A stretch of 64,000 nucleotides of DNA, taken from the NCBI GenBank assembly GCA_009711705.1, contig VENG01000017.1, forward strand, positions 86,617 to 150,616, read 5' to 3'. Origin of the DNA: Bacillota bacterium. Its GTDB lineage: Bacteria; Bacillota; Desulfotomaculia; Desulfotomaculales; VENG01. Shown piece by piece: positions 42,731-52,263 of this stretch. The notes under the pieces are model-generated. The model saw only the letters and a list, made by a program, of their open reading frames with translations. It searched no databases and was not told the DNA's origin. Within the stretch, counting starts at the first letter, position 1; each line of letters begins with the position of its first letter. The position numbers were made by a program, and so were the translations under genes.

Positions 42731-44410
42731 TTATTTTAAAACCCGGGCCTTTGCATATGTCCTGTGTACCTTGCTTACTTCCACCGGCACGGTTTCACCG
42801 ACCATGGAACCCGCGCCCTCTATATCCAAAATATAGCCGTTCATACGGGCAATACCATCGGACAGGTTACTTATATGCGGTTCTTCCACCCGTACTTCCA
42901 GCACTTGCCCAGGTCTTACCGGCAAGGTTGCAGCCTGTATATCTGCCTGGTTATGCAGGGGTTTGATGCTTACCGACTCTATATGCTGTCCCAGCGAACC
43001 CCTAATGTACACTGTTTTCCCGGTTCTATTTTCCAGTTCCCGCAGGTTTGCCCCGCCGCTTCCTATAAGCCGCGCAGCCACCATGGGATTGGCCTCCACC
43101 AATATGGTATCGGCGGTAGTACGACGGGCTAACTGTAATATTTGATGCTTAAAATTAATGCCCAATGTTTCTTCTGAAAGCACTTTACCGCGTCCCTCGC
43201 AATAAGAGCAGGGCTTTTGCATTATCTCTGAAAGGCTTGGACGAACCTTCTTTCGGGTCATTTCCACCAAACCCAACTGTGTAATCCCTAAAATATTGGT
43301 CTTGGTTTTATCTCTTTTAATCTCCTCTTCCAGTTTTTCCAACACTTTCTGGCGGTGCTCCTCCTGGACCATATCTATAAAGTCTACTATAATTATGCCA
43401 CCCAGATTGCGCAGCCGCAGCTGCCGAGCTATTTCAGCTGACGCTTCCAAGTTAGTTTTCAATACCGTATCTTCCAAGTTTGTACTACCCACATATTTTC
43501 CGGTATTAATATCTATGGCAGTCAGAGCTTCTGCCTGATCAATAACCAGATAACCACCACATTTAAGCCATACTTTGCGTTTCAAAACCTTTTCTAATTC
43601 TTTCTCTATACCCATGGCCTCAAACAAATTTTCCCGGTCTTCCAGTACAACCTTAACTTTTAAACCCGGATTGACTATATCTAACAAATCTAACGCCTTT
43701 TCATATTCAGACCGAGAATTAATTATCATACGGTCAACATCTTCTGTGAAAATATCACGCAGTATTCGCTGTACCAATTCCAAATCCCGGTGTAGTAAAT
43801 TGGGCACCGGCCCGCTTGAGGAGCGGTTTATGATTTTTTTCCACAACCGCTCCAACATGTTTATGTCTTGTATAAAATCTTCATCTTCTACACCTTCCGC
43901 GGCGGTGCGAACAATAACCCCCATGCCTTCGGGCTTTACTTTTGACGCCAGAGCCCGCCAACGGTCCCGTTCCTTCTCATCTTCTATGCGCCTGGAAATA
44001 CCTATATAGTCCACAGTGGGCATTAACACAAGGTAACGTCCAGGTAAAGTAATCTGGGTTGTTACCCGTGCCCCCTTGGTACCAATAGGCTCTTTGACAA
44101 TTTGGACAATAATATCCTGACCCTGTTTTACCACATCGCAGATATTGGTACCCAGGTCAGAGCGCCCCAACTCCTCTTCTTTACCGCTGTATGCATCTTC
44201 CACGTAGAGAAACGCATTCTTTTCCAATCCGATATCCACAAAAGCCGCCTGCATGCCGGGCAGAACATTCTCCACCCGCCCTTTAAAAATGTTCCCAACC
44301 ACTCTCTGGCTCAAAGCCCTTTCAATAAACATTTCCACCAAGTTTTTATTTTCCAGGACAGCAACTCTGCTTTCTTCTTCTCCAACACTGATTACAATTT
44401 CTTTATACAT
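42731..44410 (-). CDS. rng: Ribonuclease E/G family protein
   Basis: 559 aa endoribonuclease of the RNase G/E type. S1 domain near residues 36-120 (VGNIFKGRVENVLPGMQAAF), RNase H-like and DNase I-like catalytic part with metal-binding Asp in LTAIDINTG and IIIVDFIDM, Zn-link CSYCEG (about residue 400), and a C-terminal TRAM-like piece. Closer in size to RNase G. Upstream of it is the radical-SAM pair, the common arrangement in clostridia (TIGR03960-TIGR03936-rng). Confidence 0.94.
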   Translation of the reverse strand: MYKEIVISVGEEESRVAVLENKNLVEMFIERALSQRVVGNIFKGRVENVLPGMQAAFVDIGLEKNAFLYVEDAYSGKEEELGRSDLGTNICDVVKQGQDIIVQIVKEPIGTKGARVTTQITLPGRYLVLMPTVDYIGISRRIEDEKERDRWRALASKVKPEGMGVIVRTAAEGVEDEDFIQDINMLERLWKKIINRSSSGPVPNLLHRDLELVQRILRDIFTEDVDRMIINSRSEYEKALDLLDIVNPGLKVKVVLEDRENLFEAMGIEKELEKVLKRKVWLKCGGYLVIDQAEALTAIDINTGKYVGSTNLEDTVLKTNLEASAEIARQLRLRNLGGIIIVDFIDMVQEEHRQKVLEKLEEEIKRDKTKTNILGITQLGLVEMTRKKVRPSLSEIMQKPCSYCEGRGKVLSEETLGINFKHQILQLARRTTADTILVEANPMVAARLIGSGGANLRELENRTGKTVYIRGSLGQHIESVSIKPLHNQADIQAATLPVRPGQVLEVRVEEPHISNLSDGIARMNGYILDIEGAGSMVGETVPVEVSKVHRTYAKARVLK

Positions 44411-44437
44411 ATTATCTCTCCCGTAAACCCGCCAAAT

Positions 44438-45127
44438 CTAAAACCCCGCGAACAATGTACGTTCGCCCGCAGCATAAAGGCCGGTGCGGGTTATCCTAAA
44501 ATCTTCCACGTTTAGGGGTAGATATCCTTTCACCAGGGCACGTAAAACTTCTTCAGGGCGAACGTTTTCCCGGCTACCCGTTTTTAACGTCATATAAATG
44601 AAAAGCCTATCTTCTTTTGAGTCACCGCTCAACTTCACTATGCCGGGCCGGATATCTTTCGCCTTGGTTCCTTTTTTAGTTTTTTTGTCTATAATTACTT
44701 CCTGCTGTTCCATAAATGCTTTAATGGAGGAAATTAGGCTCTTTTCGTTTATGTCAGCCGGGCGGATGGTGACCGCAACGTAGGTAGCTTGTTCCACCAT
44801 CCCCATTAGAGAGGGGGCTGTCCCTTTTACCTCCCTGGCCTCAAGTATCTCCAGCCCGTACGGTAAACAGGTATTTAGCCTTTCAACCAAAACCGGTGCC
44901 TGCATGGGACTTTCCAATTCCAGGTCCATATATTCATCCTCTCCTTGAACACCCACCGGCAGGGGTGCGGCAAAACTGATACGGGGATGAGGATTGAATC
45001 CTTGCGTAAATGCCAGAGGCAGCCTCGCGCGCCGGGAACCTCTTTCCATGGTACGCAAAAGGTCCAAGTGGGAGATGTAACGCATGGGACCAACTTTCTT
45101 ATAGCAAATCCTGTACAGGTTCAACAC
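44438..45127 (-). CDS. TIGR03936/DUF2344 radical-SAM-associated protein
   Basis: 229 aa. YRICYKKVGPMRYISHLDLL at the N-terminus, GFNPHPRISFAAPLPVGVQG, and a helical C-terminal half. No catalytic motif of its own; often fused to, or encoded after, the TIGR03960 protein, and it overlaps the 3' end of that gene by 29 nt here. The pair probably modifies RNA or a protein; function not established. GTG start behind GGAGGG. Confidence 0.88.
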   Translation of the reverse strand: MLNLYRICYKKVGPMRYISHLDLLRTMERGSRRARLPLAFTQGFNPHPRISFAAPLPVGVQGEDEYMDLELESPMQAPVLVERLNTCLPYGLEILEAREVKGTAPSLMGMVEQATYVAVTIRPADINEKSLISSIKAFMEQQEVIIDKKTKKGTKAKDIRPGIVKLSGDSKEDRLFIYMTLKTGSRENVRPEEVLRALVKGYLPLNVEDFRITRTGLYAAGERTLFAGF

Positions 45128-46970
45128 TTTTCCCTCCTACCAGCTGCGTATTGATTTCCAGGGAAGGGCAAATGCCACAGCCCGGACACTTACCTCCCCG
45201 GCAATCTACTGTGGGCACGCCGTCTAAGGCCCTTTTATGCTCTAGCGCTAGATATTTTTTACTGACACCTGCATCAAGGTGGTCCCAGGGTAATACATCC
45301 TCATGACTATAACGCCTTAACGCATAATCTCCAGGCTTGATGCCAAAACACTCAAAAGCCTTCTCCCATTTGGAAAAGTCAAAGCACTCGGACCAGCCGT
45401 CAAAACGACATCCCAGAGCCCAGGCACGTTCCAAAACCGGGGCCAAATCCCTGTTACCCCGGGCCAGGTCTGCCTCAAGCATACTAACTTGACCCTCGTG
45501 CCAATTAAAGGTAAGACCTTTGCCTTTGATCCTCTGTTTGAGAAATCTTTGCTTTTCTTGTAATTCTATCAAGGAATCTTGAGGTTCCCACTGAAAGGGA
45601 GTGTGCGACTTGGGGACAAAGGAAGAAGCACTTACAGTTACCCTCAACCTTCCCTTGGAACGGCTTATGTTCCGCCCGGCTTCTAAAACCCGTCTGGCCA
45701 GGCTTACAATCCCTTCTAAGTCTGACTCTGTTTCAGAGGGAAGGCCAATCATGAAGTATAACTTAACCGAAGACCATCCGGCCTTAAAAGCTGATGTAAC
45801 GGCCTCCATAAGATTCTCTTCGGTTACACCCTTGTTGATAACGTCCCGCAGACGCTGGGTGCCGGCTTCCGGTGCAAAGGTAAGGCTTGACCGGCGTACT
45901 CGCTGCACTTCCTTGGCCAGCTCCACCGAAAAAGCATCCGCCCGTAAAGAAGGAAGGGCCACATTGATTCTTTCTGAACTGTGCCGGTCCACCAAGCCGC
46001 TTATCACTTCACTGATACCCGAATAATCGCTACTACTGAGTGAGGTAAGTGATATCTCATCCCACCCTGTACTGCGCACCAGTTCTTCCGCCTGGGCCAG
46101 CAAATTTTCCGGATCTTTTTCTCTAACCGGGCGGTATATTGTTCCCGCCTGGCAAAAACGGCATCCCCTGGTACATCCCCGCATTACCTCCAACATCATG
46201 CGATCATGTACCACATCTGTATGCGGGACTATAGGACGGGTAGGAAAAGGCACATCATTCACGTCGGCTACCACCCGTTTTTTTACCACCGTCGGGACAA
46301 GGCTATCACTTTTAAATTCTTTTACCGTCCCGTCCTGTTTATATTCAAATTGATAAAAGACAGGCACGTATATCCCTTCCACACCCGCCAATGCAGACAG
46401 AGTGTCTCGCCGGGAACACTGCTGCTGCTTTTGGGCAAGGTAAACGTCCAACACCGCGTTTATAACTTCCTCTCCTTCACCCAGAACAAACGCGTCAATG
46501 AACGGGGCTAAAGGTTCCGGGTTAAAACCACATGGCCCGCCGGCAATCACCAGGGGGTTGTCCCCCTTCCTATCACTACTGCGCATGGGGATGCCTGCCA
46601 TATCCAGCATGTTTAAAATGTTTGTAAAGCTCATTTCATATTGAAGGGTAAAGCCCACTACATCAAATTCTGCCAGCGACCTGCGCGATTCTAAGCTAAA
46701 AAGCGGCAGGCCGGCTGCTCTCATTTTCTCCTCCATGTCCACCCAGGGGGCAAAGACCCGTTCCATTAGTGCATCCGGCCGATCGTTTACAACTTTGTAA
46801 AGTATCTGCATGCCCAGGTGGCTCATTCCCACTTCATAAACATCGGGAAAAGCAAAGGCCATTTTCACCTCTGCCTGATCCCATTTTTTACTTATTGAAT
46901 TCCATTCACCGCCTACATAGCGAGAAGGTTTTTCAACTGTTGCTAAGATCCTCTCCAGCAGCTGCTCCAC
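45099..46970 (-). CDS. TIGR03960-family B12-binding-type radical SAM protein
   Basis: About 623 aa from GTG 46970 (AGGAGG 8 nt upstream; the TTG at 46988 lies in the SD). N-terminal B12-binding-like Rossmann region (about 1-190, MAFAFPDVYEVGMSHLGMQI, NPLVIAGGPCGFNPEPLAPF), then a radical SAM core with CTRGCRFCQAG near residue 290, and a C-terminal cysteine-rich end (CRGGKCPGCGIC) that could hold another cluster. Sits upstream of its partner and rng. Confidence 0.9.
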   Translation of the reverse strand: MEQLLERILATVEKPSRYVGGEWNSISKKWDQAEVKMAFAFPDVYEVGMSHLGMQILYKVVNDRPDALMERVFAPWVDMEEKMRAAGLPLFSLESRRSLAEFDVVGFTLQYEMSFTNILNMLDMAGIPMRSSDRKGDNPLVIAGGPCGFNPEPLAPFIDAFVLGEGEEVINAVLDVYLAQKQQQCSRRDTLSALAGVEGIYVPVFYQFEYKQDGTVKEFKSDSLVPTVVKKRVVADVNDVPFPTRPIVPHTDVVHDRMMLEVMRGCTRGCRFCQAGTIYRPVREKDPENLLAQAEELVRSTGWDEISLTSLSSSDYSGISEVISGLVDRHSSERINVALPSLRADAFSVELAKEVQRVRRSSLTFAPEAGTQRLRDVINKGVTEENLMEAVTSAFKAGWSSVKLYFMIGLPSETESDLEGIVSLARRVLEAGRNISRSKGRLRVTVSASSFVPKSHTPFQWEPQDSLIELQEKQRFLKQRIKGKGLTFNWHEGQVSMLEADLARGNRDLAPVLERAWALGCRFDGWSECFDFSKWEKAFECFGIKPGDYALRRYSHEDVLPWDHLDAGVSKKYLALEHKRALDGVPTVDCRGGKCPGCGICPSLEINTQLVGGKSVEPVQDLL

Positions 46971-47090
46971 GTGTATATCCTCCTGCAAAATCTAAAGTGT
47001 GACTGCGGAAAAATATTCCTTCTCAATCATAATCTGTGTCCCGCAGAGTTGTCAAATCCCACGGGGTAATATAATTAACTCAGTTTTCTA

Positions 47091-47966
47091 TCAACTCTCT
47101 TTCATCTGCCCGGCCGGCACATCCATACCACCCTCCAATATTTTTTCCACAATTTCAGATTCAGTAACCCTTGCCTTAACTTGCCCGATGGAATCTACTA
47201 CCATAACCAAATGGTACTTTTGGGGTAAGAAACTACGCACTATTTTACCCAGAGTAACATGCTCCAGGACTACCATAACCCTGGCAGGAAGAAGCCCGTC
47301 CTCTTCCAGCTCATCCTTTTTCCGAACCAAATGGTTTATAAAGAGATATGGGGCCCTGTTTTTTTCTCTGCCGGCGGCATAAAATAAAAAGAGCGCCGTC
47401 AGGGAAACATCAACGCCCGTGACACCGAGATAGATCCCCAAAAAGCCACACAGGACCAAGAACACCGCCCACTTTTGGCCCTGCGCGGCGGCGATTCTGG
47501 TTGCTTCACTCAATCCTTTTTTTCGGGCCAGGAAGGCTCTGTACACTCTCCCCCCATCCAGAGGAAGAGCGGGTAGCAGGTTAAAACAGGCCACCAAAAG
47601 ATTGCACTGGATAAAAAAAGGCCCCAGATTACTGTCCCAAAGATTATGGTTTTTGAGGGCAATGGCGAACAATATCATTATAAAGTTTGCTGCCGGTCCT
47701 GCAACTGCTACACGAATTTCCGTACCGGGATCCAAAGACAACTCTTGTCCCATTCTGGCCACACCACCAAAGGGTAATAGCTCCACTTGAGAGACTGTTA
47801 TGCCTAGTTTTCTCGCCACCGCCACATGGGCAAATTCATGGATAAAAACAATGGCAAAGGCAATCAGACCCTTTACCAATACACCGGCGACAAAAAAAAG
47901 GGCAAGCAAAGCCAGGAAAAAAGGATTGAGGTATATATCAGTACCCATCAACCGCAAAAACTTCAC
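47091..47966 (-). CDS. spoIVFB: Site-2 protease family, SpoIVFB-like
   Basis: 291 aa M50B intramembrane metalloprotease; SpoIVFB cleaves pro-sigma-K in the mother cell. Zn site FIHEFAHVAVARKLG (about residues 42-56) and the third ligand in LPALPLDGGRVYRAF (about 138); five to six membrane helices; a C-terminal cytosolic domain (about 225-285) resembling a CBS domain. GTG start. Directly follows spoIVFA, as in Bacillus. Confidence 0.92.
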   Translation of the reverse strand: MKFLRLMGTDIYLNPFFLALLALFFVAGVLVKGLIAFAIVFIHEFAHVAVARKLGITVSQVELLPFGGVARMGQELSLDPGTEIRVAVAGPAANFIMILFAIALKNHNLWDSNLGPFFIQCNLLVACFNLLPALPLDGGRVYRAFLARKKGLSEATRIAAAQGQKWAVFLVLCGFLGIYLGVTGVDVSLTALFLFYAAGREKNRAPYLFINHLVRKKDELEEDGLLPARVMVVLEHVTLGKIVRSFLPQKYHLVMVVDSIGQVKARVTESEIVEKILEGGMDVPAGQMKES

Positions 47967-47982
47967 AGTTCATTACCCCCGT

Positions 47983-48750
47983 TTATTTGCCCATCTGCAA
48001 ACGGTCCAAAGGATTTACCAAATCATCCTTTTCACGCATTTCAAAATGAAGCCCCCCCTGGGGTACGTCACTTTTAACCCCCACTTCACCTATTTCCTCT
48101 CCCGCCGAGACCCACTTTCCTTTATTAACTAAAATATTTTGTAGCCCGGCGTACATGGTGTAGCATCCGCCCCCGTGATTTATAAGAATATATTTCCCCA
48201 GCCGCGTATCCTCTTGTACGAGAACGACTTGCCCGTCCATCACCGCGCGTACAGGAGTTCCCTGTTCCGCCTGTATATCTACCCCAGGGTGGAATCTTTT
48301 CAAACCGTCAATGGGGTTTTCTGACCAGCCAAATTCGCACACAACCTTTCCCGACACCGGTACCCACATTCCTTCAGCCACCACAGGCTGAACCGGACCG
48401 GCATTAGGCCAGTTATGAAACATAGGATTATCCCAATTAACTATTTGACTGGCAACTCTAACCGCACCCTGCATTAGAGGTTCAAAATTCCATTCGGCCG
48501 TCAGTAAGTAACGTACAGTTTCCCGAGCCTGCTGCCCCACCGGCAGTGGTGCCTCTCGAACAGCAAGTATTAACGCCAGCAGGCAAACGGTAACTACTGT
48601 TCGGGTAACAAGCCCCCGCCGTCCCTTTTTCCCACCGGGCCCTTTTTGTTTATCCGGGTAATAGGACTGGTAATAACTGGGCCAATCTGTTTGATAATTA
48701 TCTGTCTTGTTAACCCTTTTTTTATTTCGGGGCCATTTTACTTTAAACAT
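47983..48750 (-). CDS. spoIVFA: SpoIVFA-like membrane protein with degenerate M23 (LytM) domain
   Basis: 255 aa. Basic N-terminus, one membrane helix (about residues 47-62), then an M23 fold: CEFGWSENPIDGLKRFHPGVDIQA keeps HxxxD, but the usual YAHL is YAGL and the HxH motif is GLH (GGLHFEMR), so catalytic histidines are missing. That is expected for SpoIVFA, which anchors and inhibits SpoIVFB rather than hydrolysing peptidoglycan. Followed by spoIVFB after 16 nt. Confidence 0.88.
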   Translation of the reverse strand: MFKVKWPRNKKRVNKTDNYQTDWPSYYQSYYPDKQKGPGGKKGRRGLVTRTVVTVCLLALILAVREAPLPVGQQARETVRYLLTAEWNFEPLMQGAVRVASQIVNWDNPMFHNWPNAGPVQPVVAEGMWVPVSGKVVCEFGWSENPIDGLKRFHPGVDIQAEQGTPVRAVMDGQVVLVQEDTRLGKYILINHGGGCYTMYAGLQNILVNKGKWVSAGEEIGEVGVKSDVPQGGLHFEMREKDDLVNPLDRLQMGK

Positions 48751-48833
48751 TATTTTCTACCCTCCTCCTGAAAATATTTCCATATAGTATATTGAAAGAG
48801 GTGGATAAATATGACAGGCCCCGTCTCACATCT

Positions 48834-49550
48834 TTATTGCTCGGTACCCAAGTTTTCCTTTAATTCCTTAACATTAGCATCAATGCTTTCTTCAACGTGC
48901 CTGTGTAAAATAAAATCAACATTATCTTTAAGCATAACCACGGCTACCCGTTCTTCTTTTTGATAGTTTTCAGCTTCCACTTCGATCATAAAAGTACCCG
49001 GATCCATTTCGGAAAAGGCATAACTGCCGTCTGCACCGCTGTTGGTTGTTGAAACCAGCCTTCCGGTATTTATTTCTTTAACTTTTACCGACGCCCCTTT
49101 GACTGGGCTACCTTTAGGAAACTCAACAATTGTCCCCTCTAATACCACTGAACTTAAATATGTAACTACGAGAGTCATATCACCTATAACCGAAACCCTG
49201 TCTCCCCTGAAACTAACTTTATCCACATTTACCTTATGGCGAACTGACTTAATATCCCGCACGCTGTCTACGTTCCTCAATTTTATAAAAGTAGTGGTTT
49301 CCACGTCCTTATTTATCCTTCTTATGGCCGGCTTTTCATTCTCCGGTATGATGTGATGCTTAACATCTCCAACAATAAAAACCCTTATCTCTGCATCCAC
49401 ACGCAATACTGACTCTTCCACCAGCCGAGAACGAAGCGATTGCACACGGGCATACACCTGCGGGCTATCCATTACCCTAGGTACGGCCACCGAACCGTAC
49501 CAGTTAAACTCCTTTGTTACTTCCTGGCGTATTTTTTTGGCACCGGCCAT
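48834..49550 (-). CDS. SPOCS-like plus carboxypeptidase-regulatory-like domain protein
   Basis: 238 aa, no signal peptide. N-terminal part (about 20-135) alternates hydrophobic strands: RVDAEIRVFIVGDVKHHIIP resembles the DUF3794/SPOCS domain of SipL and spore-coat proteins. Then a beta-sandwich (about 140-215) with VVLEGTIVEFPKGSPVKGAS, SGADGSYAFSEMDPGTFMIE, a CarboxypepD_reg-like fold. I infer a spore-coat or morphogenesis role from the domain and its spoIVF neighbours; the assignment is tentative. Confidence 0.65.
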   Translation of the reverse strand: MAGAKKIRQEVTKEFNWYGSVAVPRVMDSPQVYARVQSLRSRLVEESVLRVDAEIRVFIVGDVKHHIIPENEKPAIRRINKDVETTTFIKLRNVDSVRDIKSVRHKVNVDKVSFRGDRVSVIGDMTLVVTYLSSVVLEGTIVEFPKGSPVKGASVKVKEINTGRLVSTTNSGADGSYAFSEMDPGTFMIEVEAENYQKEERVAVVMLKDNVDFILHRHVEESIDANVKELKENLGTEQ

Positions 49551-49631
49551 AACAGCTACCCCCTGTTCAAATCAAAAGCCACATGCTTTATACTGTGTTA
49601 TTTTCTCCTTGGAGATACCTGATAAAAGTAA

Positions 49632-49676
49632 AAAAGGGGCCAGGCTACTTTTTAAAAAAGTAGCCTGGCCCCTTTT
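49632..49676 (-). terminator. Very strong terminator after rodA
   Basis: 22-bp perfect arms AAAAGGGGCCAGGCTACTTTT... with a 1-nt centre, ending CCCCTTTT, 4 nt past the rodA stop. It works on either strand. Confidence 0.92.
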
Positions 49677-49680
49677 GCTG

Positions 49681-50895
49681 TTAAAACAAAATCTTTTCCC
49701 TGCGTATACAAACATTTAAAACCAAACCCAGGGCGATCATATTGGTAATCATATTACTTCCCCCATAGCTAAATAACGGCAGGGGCAACCCTGTAACCGG
49801 CATAATGCCTAAGGTCATGCCGGCGTTGATTAAAATGTGAAAGCTAAACATGCTTACAACTCCAACTGCCAGCAACATGCCAAAGGTATCCTTCGCTCCC
49901 CGTGATATAAGCAAAACCCGGTACAGCAGTGTGAAGTATAGACACAGTAAAAGAAACGCACCCAGAAAACCAAGCTGTTCGGAGAGCACGGAGAAAATAA
50001 AGTCTGATTCCGGAATGGGTAGAAACTGCCCCAAGCTTTGTGTCCCCCTTAACAAACCTTTTCCGGTTAAGCCGCTGGAACCAATAGCAATTTGGGATTG
50101 TATCATGTGATAACCTGCACCTTGAAAATCCTTCCATGGATCTAAAAAAACCGTCAATCGCGCCAACTGGTATTCATGTAGTGGGAGCCATGTACCGAAC
50201 TTTAGATGGGCCCAAACCGAGCCTATTCCTAACGTTAACCCGGAACCCACTATTCCCGCCAGCAAAACAGGCCGTGCACCTGCTGCATAAAGCATACCAA
50301 ATAATATAGCCATGAACACAAGGGATGTCCCTAAGTCCGGCTGGAGTAAGATCAAGGACATTGGTACTCCCACATAAACAAAACATGGTATGAGATCCCG
50401 AAAATGCTTTAATTTTCCTTCCCGGGACGATAAATAACTGGCCAAACAAATAATTAACAGAATCTTGGAAAACTCCGAAGGTTGAAAAGAAAAGGGTCCT
50501 AGCTCGATCCAACGCTGGGCGCCCAAGGCTTCATACCCCATAACCAGAACAGAGCCAAGCATAACGAGGTTTAAAATATATATTTTCCTGGTATGCTTCT
50601 TTAGCTCGTTATACGGAAAATAAATAACCGCTACCACAAGCACAATACCCAGCATAATCCAAACAGCCTGTCTTTTTACCAAGTATAGGTTCAAAATACT
50701 AAGCCTGTCCCAAAGGCTGGCCTGCCACAGGTATTCCATTGTATTCTGTTGAATGCCACGCTGCTCTAAAATTTCTCTTATCCAGGCAGCACTGGTTCCG
50801 GCTGTTCCAACTATTAAAAGGCCGTATACAAGTATACATAATAAAACCGCAATTAGTACAAAATCAACCTTTTTCACAAACCGTTTTAAAAACAC
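49681..50895 (-). CDS. rodA: Rod shape-determining protein RodA (SEDS glycosyltransferase)
   Basis: SEDS-family peptidoglycan polymerase of the elongasome, partner of the PBP2 at 52838. About 404 aa from GTG 50895 (GGAGAGGGG 7 nt upstream), giving VFLKRFVKKVDFVLI as N-terminus. Ten predicted membrane helices; family motifs GAQRWIELGPFSFQPSEFSK, LLQPDLGTSLVF, ESDFIFSVLSEQLGFLGAF and the C-terminal PVTGLPLPLFSYGGSNM. A longer frame to 50958 adds an unsupported hydrophobic stretch. Confidence 0.94.
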   Translation of the reverse strand: MFLKRFVKKVDFVLIAVLLCILVYGLLIVGTAGTSAAWIREILEQRGIQQNTMEYLWQASLWDRLSILNLYLVKRQAVWIMLGIVLVVAVIYFPYNELKKHTRKIYILNLVMLGSVLVMGYEALGAQRWIELGPFSFQPSEFSKILLIICLASYLSSREGKLKHFRDLIPCFVYVGVPMSLILLQPDLGTSLVFMAILFGMLYAAGARPVLLAGIVGSGLTLGIGSVWAHLKFGTWLPLHEYQLARLTVFLDPWKDFQGAGYHMIQSQIAIGSSGLTGKGLLRGTQSLGQFLPIPESDFIFSVLSEQLGFLGAFLLLCLYFTLLYRVLLISRGAKDTFGMLLAVGVVSMFSFHILINAGMTLGIMPVTGLPLPLFSYGGSNMITNMIALGLVLNVCIRREKILF

Positions 50896-50996
50896 GGCAC
50901 TGCCCCTCTCCCAATAAGCAAAAAAAAAATAGAGCCCAAGTAAGATTATATACCACACTAAACTGCAAAAAAACCCCTTAAATAGGTGGGTATATA

Positions 50997-51039
50997 AAAC
51001 AAAGAAGGGAAATCACTCAGCGATTTCCCTTCTTTGTTT
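50997..51039 (-). terminator. Terminator of the minC-minD-minE operon
   Basis: 18-bp perfect stem AAACAAAGAAGGGAAATC with a 7-nt loop and a T-rich 3' arm. It lies between minE and rodA, so rodA needs its own promoter. Confidence 0.9.
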
Positions 51040-51132
51040 TACTTTAGGAAAATTAACGCGCGCCGTGCTTGCTTGCCTGCCTGGGTATGCCCACAATGGT
51101 ATAAGGGAACTATTTAGCGCGCTTTTTTTGCC

Positions 51133-51420
51133 TTACTGGGCTGCTCCCTTTACGCCCCTCTTCATTTTCTTTACGGGAATATTGGCCACCAGGGCAACCT
51201 GATTTTCGTTATTGCTGTCAAGATTTACTTCCAATGTATGTTCATCTATTTCCATATATTTAGATATAACCTCTATCAAATCGTTCTTAAGTACTTGCAG
51301 AAATTCCGGAGAGACACTGGACCGGTCATGCACCAACACTAGCCGTAGCCTTTCTTTAGCTACGTTACCGCTAGACCCGGCATCTTTCCCAAAAATTTTA
51401 TTAATAAAATCGAGCACCAC
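51133..51420 (-). CDS. minE: Cell division topological specificity factor MinE
   Basis: 95 aa from GTG 51420 (AGGAGGG 5 nt upstream; a longer frame into minD is rejected). LDFINKIFGKD as membrane-targeting and amphipathic start, AKERLRLVLVHDRSSVSPEF as MinD-activating helix, then the topological domain with IDEHTLEVNLDSN. It drives MinD ATPase and oscillation. Bacillus lacks MinE, so this is a clostridial-type Min system. Confidence 0.95.
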   Translation of the reverse strand: MVLDFINKIFGKDAGSSGNVAKERLRLVLVHDRSSVSPEFLQVLKNDLIEVISKYMEIDEHTLEVNLDSNNENQVALVANIPVKKMKRGVKGAAQ

Positions 51421-51439
51421 GCTATCCCTCCTTCCGGAA

Positions 51440-52231
51440 TTACTTCTTACCGAATACCTTCCACAGGCGTGAAAAGAAGCCTTGTTCATCAAGATCCAAG
51501 AAAGGCACTTCTTCCTCTTTCAAGCGTCTCACTACATTTCGAAAAGCTTGACCTGACAACGAAGTGGTATCCATAACCACCGGCTCCCCCTTATTGGTAG
51601 TTACCACTATCATTTCGTCCTCCGGAATAACACCTATCAAATCAACAGCTAAAATATCAATAATGTCGTCTATGCTCATCATATCTCCTGCCCGAACCAT
51701 TTTGGGACGCAGTCGATTAATTATGAGCATGGGATCTCTTAATTCAGCCGCCTCTAAAAGCCCTATTATCCGGTCTGCATCACGCACCGCCGATACTTCA
51801 GGAGTGGTTACTACAATGGACCTTTCGGCACCGGCAATAGCATTCCTAAAGCCCTGTTCTATCCCTGCCGGACAATCAATAATAACAAATTCAAATTCTT
51901 CCTTCAAATCAAGGCAAAGCTTCGCCATCTCTTCCGGATTGACAGAGGTTTTATCCTTTGTTTGTGCAGCAGGTAAAAGAAAAAGCTGGTCAAATCTTTT
52001 ATCCTTGATCAGAGCCTGCTTCAACCTGCAATTTTCAACGGTGACATCGGTTATATCATAAACGATACGGTTTTCCAGCCCTAAAACCACATCTAAATTG
52101 CGTAGCCCTATGTCAGCATCCACCAGGCAAACTTTATGTCCCCGCCCGGCTAAACCGGCACCGATATTGGCTGTTGTGGTGGTTTTACCAACACCACCTT
52201 TGCCGGAAGTAACAACAATTACTTCTCCCAT
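51440..52231 (-). CDS. minD: Septum site-determining ATPase MinD
   Basis: 263 aa. Deviant Walker A GKGGVGKTTTTANIGAGLA, LVDADIGLRNLDVVLGLENR, IIDCPAGIEQGF, and a C-terminal amphipathic helix (PFLDLDEQGFFSRLWKVFGK) for membrane binding. Recruits MinC and MinE. Tight operon minC-minD-minE. Confidence 0.98.
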   Translation of the reverse strand: MGEVIVVTSGKGGVGKTTTTANIGAGLAGRGHKVCLVDADIGLRNLDVVLGLENRIVYDITDVTVENCRLKQALIKDKRFDQLFLLPAAQTKDKTSVNPEEMAKLCLDLKEEFEFVIIDCPAGIEQGFRNAIAGAERSIVVTTPEVSAVRDADRIIGLLEAAELRDPMLIINRLRPKMVRAGDMMSIDDIIDILAVDLIGVIPEDEMIVVTTNKGEPVVMDTTSLSGQAFRNVVRRLKEEEVPFLDLDEQGFFSRLWKVFGKK

Positions 52232-52263
52232 TGTTTCAGTTTCCTCCTTATAAGCAAATTATG